Source of the DNA: Oopsacas minuta
Taxonomy: Eukaryota; Porifera; Hexactinellida; Lyssacinosida; Leucopsacidae
DNA length: 64,000 bases
Reading direction: 5' to 3'
NCBI GenBank assembly: GCA_024704765.1
Contig: JAKMXF010000311.1
Location: 8,735 to 72,734 of the forward strand
A program made the translations under genes and the position numbers. The notes under the pieces were generated by a model. It saw only the letters and a program-made list of their open reading frames with translations, was not told the origin of the DNA and searched no databases. Below are positions 1 to 10,800 of this stretch, in pieces (position 1 is the stretch's first letter; the number at the start of each line of letters is the position of its first letter).

Positions 1-760
1 CATCTTCGAGTAAAGTAAACCACGAGACATCAGCATCTAAAATTCCAAAAATAATTTCTTCCCTAACTACTTCCGACATAATATCTATCACATCATTTTG
101 AATATCTGGAGAAAGGTAATGAGCATTTTTAGGAATTTGTGTATAGATTTCAGCGAGTTTCGGGTCCTTTGTAAGTGTATATTCAAACAAGTTCCTGAAT
201 AATCCATGCTCCGTATTTTCATCAATATCATAATTTCCACGCAGAGCTAATTCATTGACAGCTAAAAATTGAACAACTTCAGCAATGGACCGTATGTAAT
301 ATCTATTTTTTTCAAAAACATTAGCACAAACTAATGTGGATATTTCTAGTTGGGATGATTCGCGAAGCTCTTGTTCACGCTAATTCGCCATTACAGTAAG
401 ATGAACACGAGAATCAGCTTGTTTACAAAGTCCTTTGCTTTTTTCTATTACCGATTTCCAATTTTTAAAACCAATGTTTGTGAAGACATTTTCTTTTGTG
501 CCGTGTGTGAGAAATTGACGGCAGGGATAGCAAAATACAGCATCAAGGGATGGTGAATATTTCAACCAGAGAAATCTAATAAACCAATCTTGTTGAAAAC
601 TACGACCAATAGAATCCTTCGGATAAATCAATCCTTTAATTTGTATAATGTTTCCTCCTAGAGTAGATATATCTGGTATTTCTTTGTTGATCGAATTATA
701 TATTTCAATACTATTCAAGGGAGCAGAAAGAGAGCTATCCAAGGAAATAAAACTATCCAT
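1..760 (-). pseudogene. ZMYM/hAT-transposase-like protein (TTF-type zinc finger), broken by an in-frame stop
   Basis: The reading frame begins at 760 and encodes a TTF-type zinc-finger region typical of ZMYM-like and hAT-derived proteins: FQQDWFIRFLWLKYS, then DAVFCYPCRQF and GFKNWK. A TAG stop lies at 380-382. Beyond it the same frame stays open to the window edge, with family-like sequence (KNRYYIRSIAEVVQFLA, NELALRGNYD, KNAHYLSPDIQND, ending near WFTLLED where the catalytic core of these transposases begins). The frame is unchanged across the stop, so this is one gene carrying a nonsense mutation or base error. It runs off the left edge, so the C-terminal dimerisation domain is not visible. 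It is probably a decayed or domesticated hAT transposase. The family call is firm; whether it is functional is not. Confidence 0.75.
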
Positions 761-1429
761 ATTAATATAATCACTAACTAAATTGAATAGAAAATCAAAA
801 TTATTAACATTTTGACCGACAGAACTAAAATTAAAAGGAGAAAAAACTAGAACAAATTATTTGCATTACAAGAAAATATCAAAGGAGGATTCTTGATCAT
901 TTTAAAACATTAAGAGGCTACGTGTTTCTATGTATGCTAATTTTGCCCATGAAGACTGAATTCACTATTCGCACATAAAATGTAATCAAACTGGAAGGAA
1001 TATATATTGTGGTCATATAAAAACAAAAACAAAAAATAATTTCAATGGTCGCTGTAAAAGCATCCATATTATTAAGTATATTTACTAGCAAGAGGAATTA
1101 GATAACTAAGATGTATAGTCAATTTGACATATTCACAAAGATTCCCTTGATTTAACTAGTATTTAAGATCTAAGATAGTAAAGATCAATATAGCTTAGCA
1201 AAAATTTACGGGGTGGTTAAATTTGCTAGGGGGGGCTTAGCCCCCCCCTAACTACGGCCCTGCTATGTTGTCGATAACTTCCCCATGTGTCATGGATAAT
1301 TTTTTATTCTTCTACTGTTTGTTTATTGAATAAGTATATTGTATTAGTGAGTATGAGGAATATTTAATTACTATGACATCAAAAGATTGTGTAAATGAAT
1401 GAAAAAGTGGATAAACAAGTGTATAACTA
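761..1429. other. Intergenic stretch with a G/C hairpin
   Basis: No coding potential was seen here. At about 1229-1248 a run of seven Gs faces a run of Cs around CTTAG, forming a perfect short hairpin of the kind often left at transposon termini. The rest is AT-rich unique sequence. Confidence 0.4.
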
Positions 1430-1765
1430 CTAAGTATAAATTTGGAATCGACTGATAATTGGAGCACGCCACATCAGACACGACTGATTCAATTCCTCTA
1501 TTATCTCGCTGCATACTGCACAACAATTAGCGTGCTTACAAGTTTGGAATACCCAAGTTGTTGTCCGCGGCATCAGACATATAGCACAAATATTCTCTAC
1601 TACTGGATTCCCGCTTTCATTGTCTGAAGTGTCTGACTCATCAGTATCAGAGAATTCAATTTCAGGAAAGGTACCACCAATAGTGTTGCTTATTGCATTT
1701 AGATAATGCCAACGAGTCAACTCGCCAATTCTGAACTTTTCCTTAATAACATCGCGTTGTTGATC
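1430..1765 (-). pseudogene. RING-finger C-terminal fragment (IAP/Mdm2-type RING)
   Basis: A minus-strand frame ends in a C3HC4-like RING: CAICLMPRTTTWVFQTC, then HANCCAVC, EELNQSC and RAPI. It is preceded by an acidic Ser/Asp-rich stretch (FSDTDESDTSDNES). The final zinc-ligand position reads CLMWR where the family has C-x-x-C-R, so one ligand Cys is Trp. Upstream, the frame runs straight into a hAT transposon terminus at 1774, so the N-terminal part has been separated. Such RINGs sit at the C-terminus of IAP-like E3 ligases. The missing ligand and the interruption indicate a dead fragment. Confidence 0.6.
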
Positions 1766-1773
1766 CTTTAGAG

Positions 1774-2340
1774 CAGCGGTCTCAAACTGCTGGCCCGCGG
1801 GCCGGATGCGGCCCGCAAGCTCACCTTTTTCGGCACGCGAAGCCTTGATGGATTTGGAGCAATATATGTGCACTTTGGATCACTTTAATTATCTTTTAAA
1901 CCTACCATGTATCCCATTCGTAATTGCCTTTATGTTTCTCCATTTATTTCAGATCCACCCTAAAATTTATATTTCATATGACATTGTAGAATGTTTGTGT
2001 CATTTATGGATTAAAATAGTTTTTTGTTTCATTTCAGAAAAATGAACCGATTGTGTGAGATAATATTTGTTTTAAAAAGTAACCGAGTTTGTTTACGTTA
2101 TTATTTTTTGTCATTAGATTTTATCAATATGTTGCGAAAACGCAAGATTGACAATGAGAAACGTGGGTTTGATGAAGATTGGACGATAATATCCTTTTGA
2201 GAAAGGTCCCAAGGGTCTTCCTATTTGTATTATTTGTTCCTACGATTGTACTGTGAACAAGGAGTACAATCTTCGCAGACATTACCAAACGCAACATAGC
2301 AAGAGATATGACGAATTCACAAGGNAGATAAGTCTAGCTA
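1774..2340 (+). mobile_element. hAT transposon 5' end with BED zinc-finger N-terminus (GTF2IRD2/Charlie-like)
   Basis: The sequence CAGCGGTCTCAAACTG at 1774, followed by nested GGCCCGCGGGCC and CGGCCCGC, matches the typical 5' terminus of hAT elements of the Charlie/GTF2IRD2 type. About 355 bases in, an ATG at 2129 opens MLRKRKIDNEKRGFDEDW. After a one-base frame break near 2200 the BED-like finger follows (PICIICSY, then EYNLRRHYQTQHSKRYDEF). This is the usual N-terminus of these transposases. The frame ends at an ambiguous base (N) at 2325 and nothing recognisable follows, so the element is truncated or the assembly is joined there. It has split the RING fragment upstream. Confidence 0.65.
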
Positions 2341-3965
2341 GTTAACTCAGATAACATTGTATTTAATGGTATTTGATGGTATTTGATGTTATTTGATGGT
2401 AGTTGTGTGTGTAGAACTGTAGATTAAATAGAATATGTATAACCCACTATAAGTTCAATACGTATTTCCGTTAGTACCGGAATTAGAATCGGTCCGCCAG
2501 GGAGATCCAGAGCGAGCGTAGCCAGTGACTGTTAGGGAGTCAATTGAGCTTCTCCCAGAAAAAAACGGTGTGACGAAATGCATATGTAGAGTTATTGGTT
2601 GCGATTTATGATAAACCCCTCCCGGCGACTCCGCACTAATTAAAATGTAGGGTATTAGTATAGTACGATCACGATTGTGATTCGTCACATATATTGACGA
2701 TCGGACATGATCAGGGACGTCGCCACGGGGGGGCATAGAGGGCAATACCTCCCTGGTAAATCTCGTGCCCGAGGGCATGCCCCTGCCCCTTGGTTTAAAT
2801 CAACAACAATAAAATTTCGGTTCGCTTCGCTCGCATCTTACCTTCAATATTTTTTAATTTCACCCAAATATCAGGAATATATTTTGTCTTGATCTACGGA
2901 ACTAAGTAATATTTTCGAGTGTTATACCCTGGGCAAATGTATCCATCTTATTCATAGATGCAAGCACAAATTCAATCGGGAAAACAATCAGAACAAAATC
3001 TGCATTATGCAATTATGTTAACTTTCTGGGTAAAACGCTATTTCTAGCGATGGGTTTCGCTCATATACCTTACTGATTGTTTACAGCGCACATAAGCTTT
3101 TAAGTTCCTTTTAAACCCGTGAACAGTATTTAGCAACATTAATGGTGCATGACTCCTATTGTTAGGATAGCTGGATGTGGTCCAAGTGGTATTTTTTAGC
3201 TAGATGACGCCAAGACCTACCATTTTCCTTTTTAGAGATAAGCGATGCGAATTATAGTTTTCGAGATCTACTGTGTGAACAAGTTTTCGCCCCTTAGGGA
3301 ACCAGGCCACACCAGGTTTAACTTGACCGTTCTTAATGGTAATAACTACAAATGACCAAGGTTGCAACCGAATAATATTTGGCGAATAGTTCAATATTTG
3401 GTTAACAAGCGAATATCAGTATTCGGTATTCTGTTGGTCAAACCGAATAATATCAGTATTTGGTTAGGTTGCTATTCATGAATACTGATATTCAGTTTGA
3501 TAGGTTTCAACTTTGCAAATTCCGCAAGTAATATATTCATAAAATAAAAGAATCAATCAACTGACGAAAGCGCTGATATAACCGCAAGATTGATTATATG
3601 TGCATTCCTAGTTTGTATAGAATCCATCAACTTTATTTCAGTATTGTGGCTAATACAATTTTCTCCATAGGATTTGGCTAATTTAGGAGATTTTTCGTAA
3701 CTTCGTAAGTTTTCATCCGATTTTTGAGTTCTAAAGCTCTAACAGCTTCTCTCAACGAGTTCTTTGACGGTGCATATAGGGATTTTTGACCAAATTAAAA
3801 AAGTTGAGGGGTGTCGGATTCTATATTTTTGTAGTTACTTCTATGAACCTATTTTCCAGTTAATCTGATCCAACACTACTCTGTATATTTCTTTTCCTCT
3901 GTTATTATACGTATATCCCTCATTTTCTAGCAAATAGCAGGGCTCAACTATGACAGGTTAACACG
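2341..3965. other. Gene-free, repeat-rich region
   Basis: The stretch holds a degenerate 10-base repeat (ATTTGATGGT and variants, about 2368-2402). A G/C-rich block at 2480-2800 contains the TTCGCTTCGCTCGC-type palindrome seen in other repeats of this window. A cluster of GAATATCAGTATTCGG-like inverted motifs lies at 3405-3500. No gene is supported. Short open frames here have no recognisable domain and look like translated repeat DNA. Confidence 0.4.
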
Positions 3966-3969
3966 TGGC

Positions 3970-4173
3970 GTGCTACTCCAAAATGACAACGCAAGGCCCC
4001 ATATAAGCTCCAAAACTATGGATGCAATTCACGACTTGGGTTTGCCTCCCTCACCCACTTATAGTCCAGACCTGGCTCCCAGCGACTACTGGATATTCGG
4101 AGAGGTGAAGAGACCTCTTCGAGGGAAGAGATTTGAAGATTTCAAACGGCTGGAGAGGGAAGTGAAACATTGA
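3970..4173 (+). mobile_element. Mariner transposase C-terminal remnant
   Basis: The frame encodes LQNDNARPH, then YSPDLAPSDYWIFGEVK and LRGKRFEDF. These carry the second and third catalytic Asp positions of mariner-type (D,D34D) transposases. Only the C-terminal part of the catalytic domain is present, with no upstream HTH region or first Asp, and no terminal inverted repeats could be paired. It is a dead fragment of an old insertion. Confidence 0.8.
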
Positions 4174-4631
4174 GAAATAGGTACCCCTAAAGAATTCTAT
4201 CATTTGTGAACTTTATATTTGAAATCTGATACACACAATTACAACAATTAACGTTTGTTCATTAAGAAATCCATATTATTCAAGTCAAAAGTATACCATA
4301 TGTGGACTAATGGGATGCTCTACCTGAATTTATTGCTCTACTTTTGTGTCCCTGGTACAATTTTTTAATGGACTATTCATACCTTAGCATATTAGAATGC
4401 AGTGGCCTTCTATCATTCATTTTCTAATATTGGATAAATCGATGAAGTAATTCTGCGTTTCAAGGATTGTCGACCATCACATTTTTATTAGCTCAGGGGG
4501 CATACATCAAGAAAAAATTGGATAGATAGGGACTGTTCGTACATTATTTAACAGAAGATTGGTGGACATATGAGACGCTTAAATTTCCAAAACAACTGTC
4601 GATATATTCCCAACAAGTTTATGTTGTTAGA

Positions 4632-4650
4632 AGATGTGTATAAGAGACAG
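4632..4650 (+). other. Tn5 mosaic end (Nextera adaptor) sequence - likely assembly artefact
   Basis: AGATGTGTATAAGAGACAG is present exactly. This is the 19-base Tn5 mosaic end used in Nextera libraries. Translated in one frame it gives the well-known contaminant peptide DVYKRQ. It has no natural reason to be in animal DNA, so adaptor read-through was probably incorporated, and continuity across this point is not assured. Confidence 0.92.
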
Positions 4651-5136
4651 CATTACCAACACATGCAATTAAGTTACCAGCGAAACAACTATATTGTTGG
4701 ACTAATAATTGGCAGAAATTTGGCTATGCAAATTACCCTTACATGTCTGTATATTACCATCACATGAAAATTTTCAGCCAGTATCGAAAAATTATCAGAG
4801 AAAATTCCAAAAATCCTCAAGCTTGTCAAAATTTCTAAATATCCTCAACCGTAGTTACCCAGGTAACGACTCAACTAATTTGAAATTATATACTCAAGTT
4901 AATTCGAATTATTCCTAACATATTCAGGTTTTTAATTATCATATTAGGATATGAATACACAAATACAACAATTGACTTTGGTTTATCAACTAATTATATT
5001 AATCCTTCCATCACATAAAATAACGCACCTCGCAATAACCACGTGGTAGCCAATGAGTCCGAACAACATTTCCCGCCAAGTTAGATACTAATAAAGGACA
5101 AATTTCCAACAATAAAGTAAGAGGAGTTATTATCAG

Positions 5137-5253
5137 GACCCTAGGATCCTGATAGTAAAATCCCAAGACCCTAGGGTTCCAGCTCGAAATGTTAGACTAG
5201 GATCCTAAGGTCCTAGTCTAAATATTCGCTCCAGGACCCTATTACTAATGGAA
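5137..5253. repeat. Cluster of CCTAGG/AGGATCCT palindromes
   Basis: Variants of GACCCTAGGATCCT and GACCCTAGGGTTCC recur five times in about 115 bases. A 24-base imperfect palindrome at 5195-5218 (GACTAGGATCCT facing AAGGTCCTAGTC, 10 of 12 positions paired) lies inside. This resembles the end or internal repeats of a non-autonomous transposon; no flanking gene uses it. Confidence 0.5.
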
Positions 5254-6286
5254 ATTTAACTTTATATTTCTACTATTAAACACAATTTGCTTTCTCTCAA
5301 TAATCCAATCAAACACCACACCAGTTATCCAAATAGTGTACTGGAATGCTCATATCCTCCGCTAATGTAAATGGAAGAAACTAATAAAAATATAAACAAA
5401 AATATACTATGTAGACTGATATAATGAGTATTGATAATACACTAAATATAGTGTCCTAGATATAATTTTCCATATAGTAATTATGTAATAAAAGCACAAA
5501 TACAACTATGAAATCTGATCAGGCCCGAGCCCGAATAGCCCTCAGGTTCGGACTAGGCTTGCAACCTCTAATCTAGGGATTAGTTAAATTTTAATAGTGC
5601 TCAATTGTGACAATGTAATAATATATTTTCTATCAGTCTAGGCAGCCGTAATATATATTTTGTATAATAATAAAATATTGGCACATAGGTATTGGATATA
5701 GAGAGATACTGCTGTGATAACCCATATTATCAAGATATCCAATAACCGACATATACATAGAAGAGATATCACACATTTAATTATACTCATATCCAATTTA
5801 TACTGTTTAGATAATATTCTGTTAAAACTTAAAAGTTCTAAGGTTAAAGCCTCGTAATGTCTGCTTGTTGTAGTTAGAGGCATGTTTCAATAATTATCGA
5901 TATTGATACCAGGCTGTTACTTCACAAACTACTATGTACTAGATCAGTAGTATTCTGTTTGCCTTTATTACTCATTGCTCACTAACCAACTTTAGTTAGA
6001 ACCGAAGAAAGTGACAAAAGATTTTTGTTTAAAGTGCTCAAGATTGAAGTTGAATGAATATTGAAAATCGTGTCTAACGACGAATGGATATTCGAGTTCG
6101 AGTTTTTTTTGACACTTTGTGCAAAAATGATGTGATATCACATTTTTAAGATCTTTTGGATTTTGGCTGAAAAAAATTATTGAATAATTAGGGATGTTAC
6201 CGTAGGCCCCATGGTTAATAGCCATGCAAGATATAAGTGTTTCCTAGTATCTCATCAATTAGTAGACTTATACAGAATTATGCTAC

Positions 6287-6580
6287 AATTTCAAAATTGC
6301 ATACAGCAAATCCTTTCCTTGACAACGGACAGACAAACAACAATTGAGATTATTGTTGTTTTTATGAATATAAAGTAAACAAATTAGCCAAGTCTCAAAT
6401 ATAAGTACAGGCTTGCCCTCAATGGCTACAAAGGAGGATGATCTTACAAAATAATTCAATAACATATATGCCGTATATTTTTGAATTTCATTGTTCTAAA
6501 TATAACATATAATTTGAAAATAATGGATACCTCGAGCCGCAATGCGCCGAGTTCATCGCGAAGCGACTAGCCAAATGCCC
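6287..6580. repeat. Interspersed repeat family, copy 1 (internally inverted)
   Basis: This copy shares long segments with those near 9970, 12745, 50565 and 54346. The left part (CAATTTCAAAATTGCATAC, TCCTTTCCTTGACAACGGAC) lies in reverse orientation. It is joined to a forward part (GAATATAAAGTAAACAAATT and TGGATACCTCGAGCC). The family ends in the G/C-rich block GCGCCGAGTTCATCGCGAAG. It has no coding capacity and is probably a non-autonomous transposon. Confidence 0.6.
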
Positions 6581-7700
6581 GTGTGTACGTAAAATGAAAA
6601 ATTGAGCCTACCTATTACGCTGATTCCAAAAACGGAATTACACAGAAATCTATTTTCGCCTTCAGTTCTGTATATAACAACCAAATTTCGTATTATGCTT
6701 TAGGTCGCTGCGTGACAGGATGTCCATTAATGATGGAAAATTTACACGAAGAGTAATTTAATAGTTTTCAGGTAATAATTAATGGAATTACGCTTTTCTC
6801 GGTAATTTTGAGTTCATAGGCCTCCTGTCATGACATAAGGCATTTGTACAAATTACAGTATTTATCTCGGGACTTTGTGGCTCAATCTACATCGAGTTGT
6901 CACAAAATACCGAAATTTGAATACCTTAATATTTCATTTTTACACAATAATAATCCCAAACCGATCTTACATTTCATATCATCAAAATACAAAATCATGA
7001 GGTTGATCAGGGTAATACTCGAAAAATAATGCATAGGTCAGAGATCAATACGTACAAGATATATCCTTGATATTTGTAGTACATTCATTCATCTAACACC
7101 TCTAATATGCCAGATACATATACGTAATTTGTTAGGTAAGAATCCTCTCTGTCTATCGTGAATTACCCCCGTTGCTGAATACAAATGGTTTACAAACAGT
7201 CAACTAAATCCAATTCTTGAAGGGTGGAAATTAGATTTCCGATAGATATTTAATATATTCAATTTAAATGCGTCTTTTACGATAAGTGTGAGTGGGGAAA
7301 TGTCATATATTAATATAGGCAAAAATATTAATAATATTTGCACTATATCGATACTATTACAGTCATAATATACAGAAAGTATAGTATCATTATCAGTAAC
7401 TACTGAAAACACGCCTCTGAAGGCGGCACTGTTAGAATGAAAGTAAAACAAATTATGTTAGAGGCTCGCCGTATCACCTTTAAATCGATGTTCTTATATT
7501 ACAAACAGAATTAATTGGTCTTAAATAATGAAAAGAATTTGAGCTCTCAGAACAGAGCATTATATTTGTAATACAATATTCAGGCTAGGATTTAAAATAC
7601 ATGCAAGCATTGGATATGTACAAATTAGTGAATTTCTAGGAAGTTGTATTTATTTAAGAGAACGTTATTCATTTTGGAATAAATTGATTCTGTTTTCGTT

Positions 7701-7782
7701 ATGAAACACAGAATCTGCATATCACTGTTATGTGTGATATTACTACAACTGCTCTCAGGGCAACACTTCGTGCATGGACAAC
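7701..7782 (+). CDS. Signal-peptide exon (exon 1 of the adhesion GPCR)
   Basis: ATG at 7701 opens 27 codons of a classical signal peptide: two basic residues, a Leu/Ile/Val-rich core, then small residues near LLSGQHFVHGQ. It is followed directly by a GTGAGT donor at 7783. It ends in phase 1, exactly what the SRCR exon at 11484 needs; joining them gives Gln-Asp-Gly at the start of the SRCR domain. The link to the SRCR exon rests on phase and orientation only. The intervening 3.7 kb contains no other exon that I recognise. Confidence 0.55.
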
Positions 7783-7843
7783 GTGAGTTACTTAATTAAG
7801 TATATTTTCATGGAAAATGTATATATTCCACTAAATTATTATT

Positions 7844-7874
<31 letters not shown>

Positions 7875-10800
7875 GTGCAAAATATATGTACAATAACAAA
7901 CAATACTGCCTGATGAGGCTTGGGCACATCAAAACTATTTAACAGAAAACTATAAACTAAAGTTGAAAATGGTAGTGAACTCGATGTTTCGAAATATATA
8001 AATGATCCTGAAACAATATCATATAACCAGGCCACAATTTCCAATTTTCTTGAAATCTGGGGTCATGACCAACCTGGGCTCCAGTCCTTAAGAGAATCTT
8101 TAGGCGAGCTTTAAGCCCCACACTTATGAATTCGTGTCTACACTCGTGATAGCCAGTTTAAGAATTTTAATCCTCTTCTATTCAAAATAATCCCGAAAAT
8201 CCTGTACATAGGTGTTAAAATCCTGGACAATAGTAACCCATAGCATTCTAATACACTAAGACTAAGGCAATGGCACCAACTTTTTTCTTGGACCTAGGAT
8301 TAGTTAAATGAGTTTGGGATTATTACGCTTTAGTGTATATCTCAGAAACAATGCACTTCGGGCCGAATGAATGCATTACATACTTGTAGAAACACATGTC
8401 ATCATTCTATAAAAGCAAAATGTTGTCAAAATATGCCAAATTAATGTAATTAGTTATTTTGTAATAAATAATTCAGCGAATTATCAAAAAATGCTCCATC
8501 TTTGAAACCATCTAGAACGTTAAATATTGATATATGATTAAAATGTTGAAATACGAAATATTCTAAAATCTTTTTTGCACAAAATATAAATATTTTGTCA
8601 TGATAGAGTTATCAATTTTCTGAGTTATAACACATACCATGGATAGCACATCTTTTGCCAATATCCCCTCATAACTCGATTATCATGGAAATTATTGTAA
8701 AATCAGGATAGCCATTATATAGTACGACTTCCTATACCCTGATAATACATTTTGATATAATAATTCTGAAAATTATTGCGAAATATTGAAATGATAATAT
8801 ATGGGAATATTCACGAATACGTCACAATAGTAAAAGTTATATCAAAATGTATTATCAGGGTATGGGAAGTCAGATATATGCTATATAATGGCTACCCTGA
8901 TTTTACAATAATTTCCATGATAATCGAGTTATAAGTGGATATTGGCAAAAGATATGCTATCCATGGTATGTGTTATAACTCAGAAACTTGCCAATTTTAT
9001 CATGACAAAATTTTATTTTGTGTAAAAACGATTTTAGAACATTTCGTATTTCAACATTTTAATCATATATCAATATTTAACGTTCTAGATGGTTTCAAAG
9101 ATGGAGCATTTTTTGATAATTCGTTGAATTATAATTATTGATTACAAAATATATAATTTCGCATTGACTCGATTTACGAAATCTTTTGTATTCTACTAGA
9201 TAGAATTTAAACCGGATATAAGCACATTCTATGCTGATTATAGGAACATTATACTGTAAAACGGTTGCCTTACACCCCAATATAATTTATGCCGGTTATA
9301 AGAACACACTAGGAATAGTAGTAAAATTTGGTTCTTTTTACCAGTATGTTTGTAGAACCAGCAAAAATATACAATTTATGTATGAGAACCGTTTTCTATA
9401 ATATGGTTCCTACATCCAAATGTATTTAAATGAAGTGTTCTCATAACCTACATCCACTATATACTACATATCGGTTATAAGAACATACCAAATATCAAAA
9501 CATTAAGTCCAATCCCGACGATGTTCTTATAACCGGCATTCACTGTATTAGGAATTTATTGTATTAAATATTAAGCTACGAATGTAAATGATTTATGGTT
9601 ACATGAAACAATATGATATTACTATTGAATCGATTAGTTATCGAAACAAGCAAGTCTTGTTTACTTGCGCTTCGCGGAACGCGAACAGTTTGTGTCTGCG
9701 AGTTGCATATTCATACTTTTCAAACATTAAAACGACTCAGAATAGCTGTTCCAAGCCATGCTCACTACATTCCGCATAATTATTTAATTCTACTTTGAAT
9801 ATAAGTAAGCTTTTGTGAAAATGGTCAATAATGTCCTCTATTTCTTTGGACCACGTTTAATTTTGTGATGAGAAGTGTATAATTTTCAGTTTTACTTATT
9901 TAAAACTTATTTTTCTATATGTATACTTAGCGCGTTAACTCAAATAATTTATATTATTAAAATCACAATTGTTGTCTGTTTGTTTGTTTGTCCGTTGTCA
10001 AGGAAAGGATTTACGGTATGCAATTTTGAAATTGTCGCATAAGTATGTATTTACTGTGTTTATCGAGGAAGTAAAAAGAATTCAATAAAACTTCACTAAA
10101 TATATCGAATATGCTGAATCCGATTTTCAGACTTTTGGATTAATCATATGTAAATTTATTGTTGTTATTATGAATATAAAGTAAACAAATTAGCAAAATC
10201 TCAAAATTTACGTAGATATTAGCTCTCGACGGCTACAATGGGGGTTGATCATACATAATAATTCAATGACATATATGTATTTTTGTGAATAACATTGTTC
10301 TAAATATATCTATATTATAATACTCAAAGGGGCCGTCAAGTTGAAGTATAATGGATACCTCGAGGCACAATGCGCCGAGTTCATCGCGAAGCGACGAGCG
10401 GGCTCGTTAATGTGAAAATTATTGCTTAATATTAAATAAACAAACATAGTTACATATTTAAGTAATTTTTACAATTTAATCAGCCTGTTTCAAACCCTCA
10501 AATATGATAGGTCATTACACTTTGACACCTATTTCAAAGACTTTATATCGGTTAGATTTTAGAACTTGTTCCTAGAGTTATCATATTCCACACACATGCA
10601 AAATTTTCAAGTATCACTCATTCCGGAAGAAACAACCATCGACAAATAAATATATGCAAGTATGCTACGCTTCCTTGCGATACACGGTTGCGAACACTTC
10701 GTGTCCGCAATAGGCGCCCTTTTGGGCCTAGGTTACTCCTAATCAACTGATAGTTTGTGTTATGTATTACTAAGTCGTTAAGTCGGGCAAACTTTTTCCT

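Larger units (their letters stand above)
4174..7700. other. Intergenic region, repeats only
   Basis: No gene was found. Identified contents, listed separately, are the Nextera/Tn5 mosaic end (4632-4650), a cluster of palindromes (5137-5253) and a rearranged copy of an interspersed repeat (6287-6580). Motifs of the form GAATACACAAATACAACAATT at about 4950, resembling others near 4217, 18300 and 43980, suggest another dispersed repeat family. The remainder is AT-rich with short random frames. Confidence 0.4.

Noticed and set aside
2455-2778. 107-codon minus-strand frame
   Set aside because: It looks like translated G/C-rich transposon DNA (short palindromes, no hydrophobic core) rather than a gene.
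4570-4767. Small open frame containing DVYKRQ
   Set aside because: The peptide is encoded by the Tn5 mosaic-end adaptor and is a known contaminant signature.
7808-8044. Minus-strand frame across the (TAA)n microsatellite
   Set aside because: It contains a run of Ile/Asn from the microsatellite and no domain.
9095-9280. Open frames at the right arm of the long inverted repeat
   Set aside because: The frames are mirrored by the other arm without coding similarity; they are foldback-element DNA.
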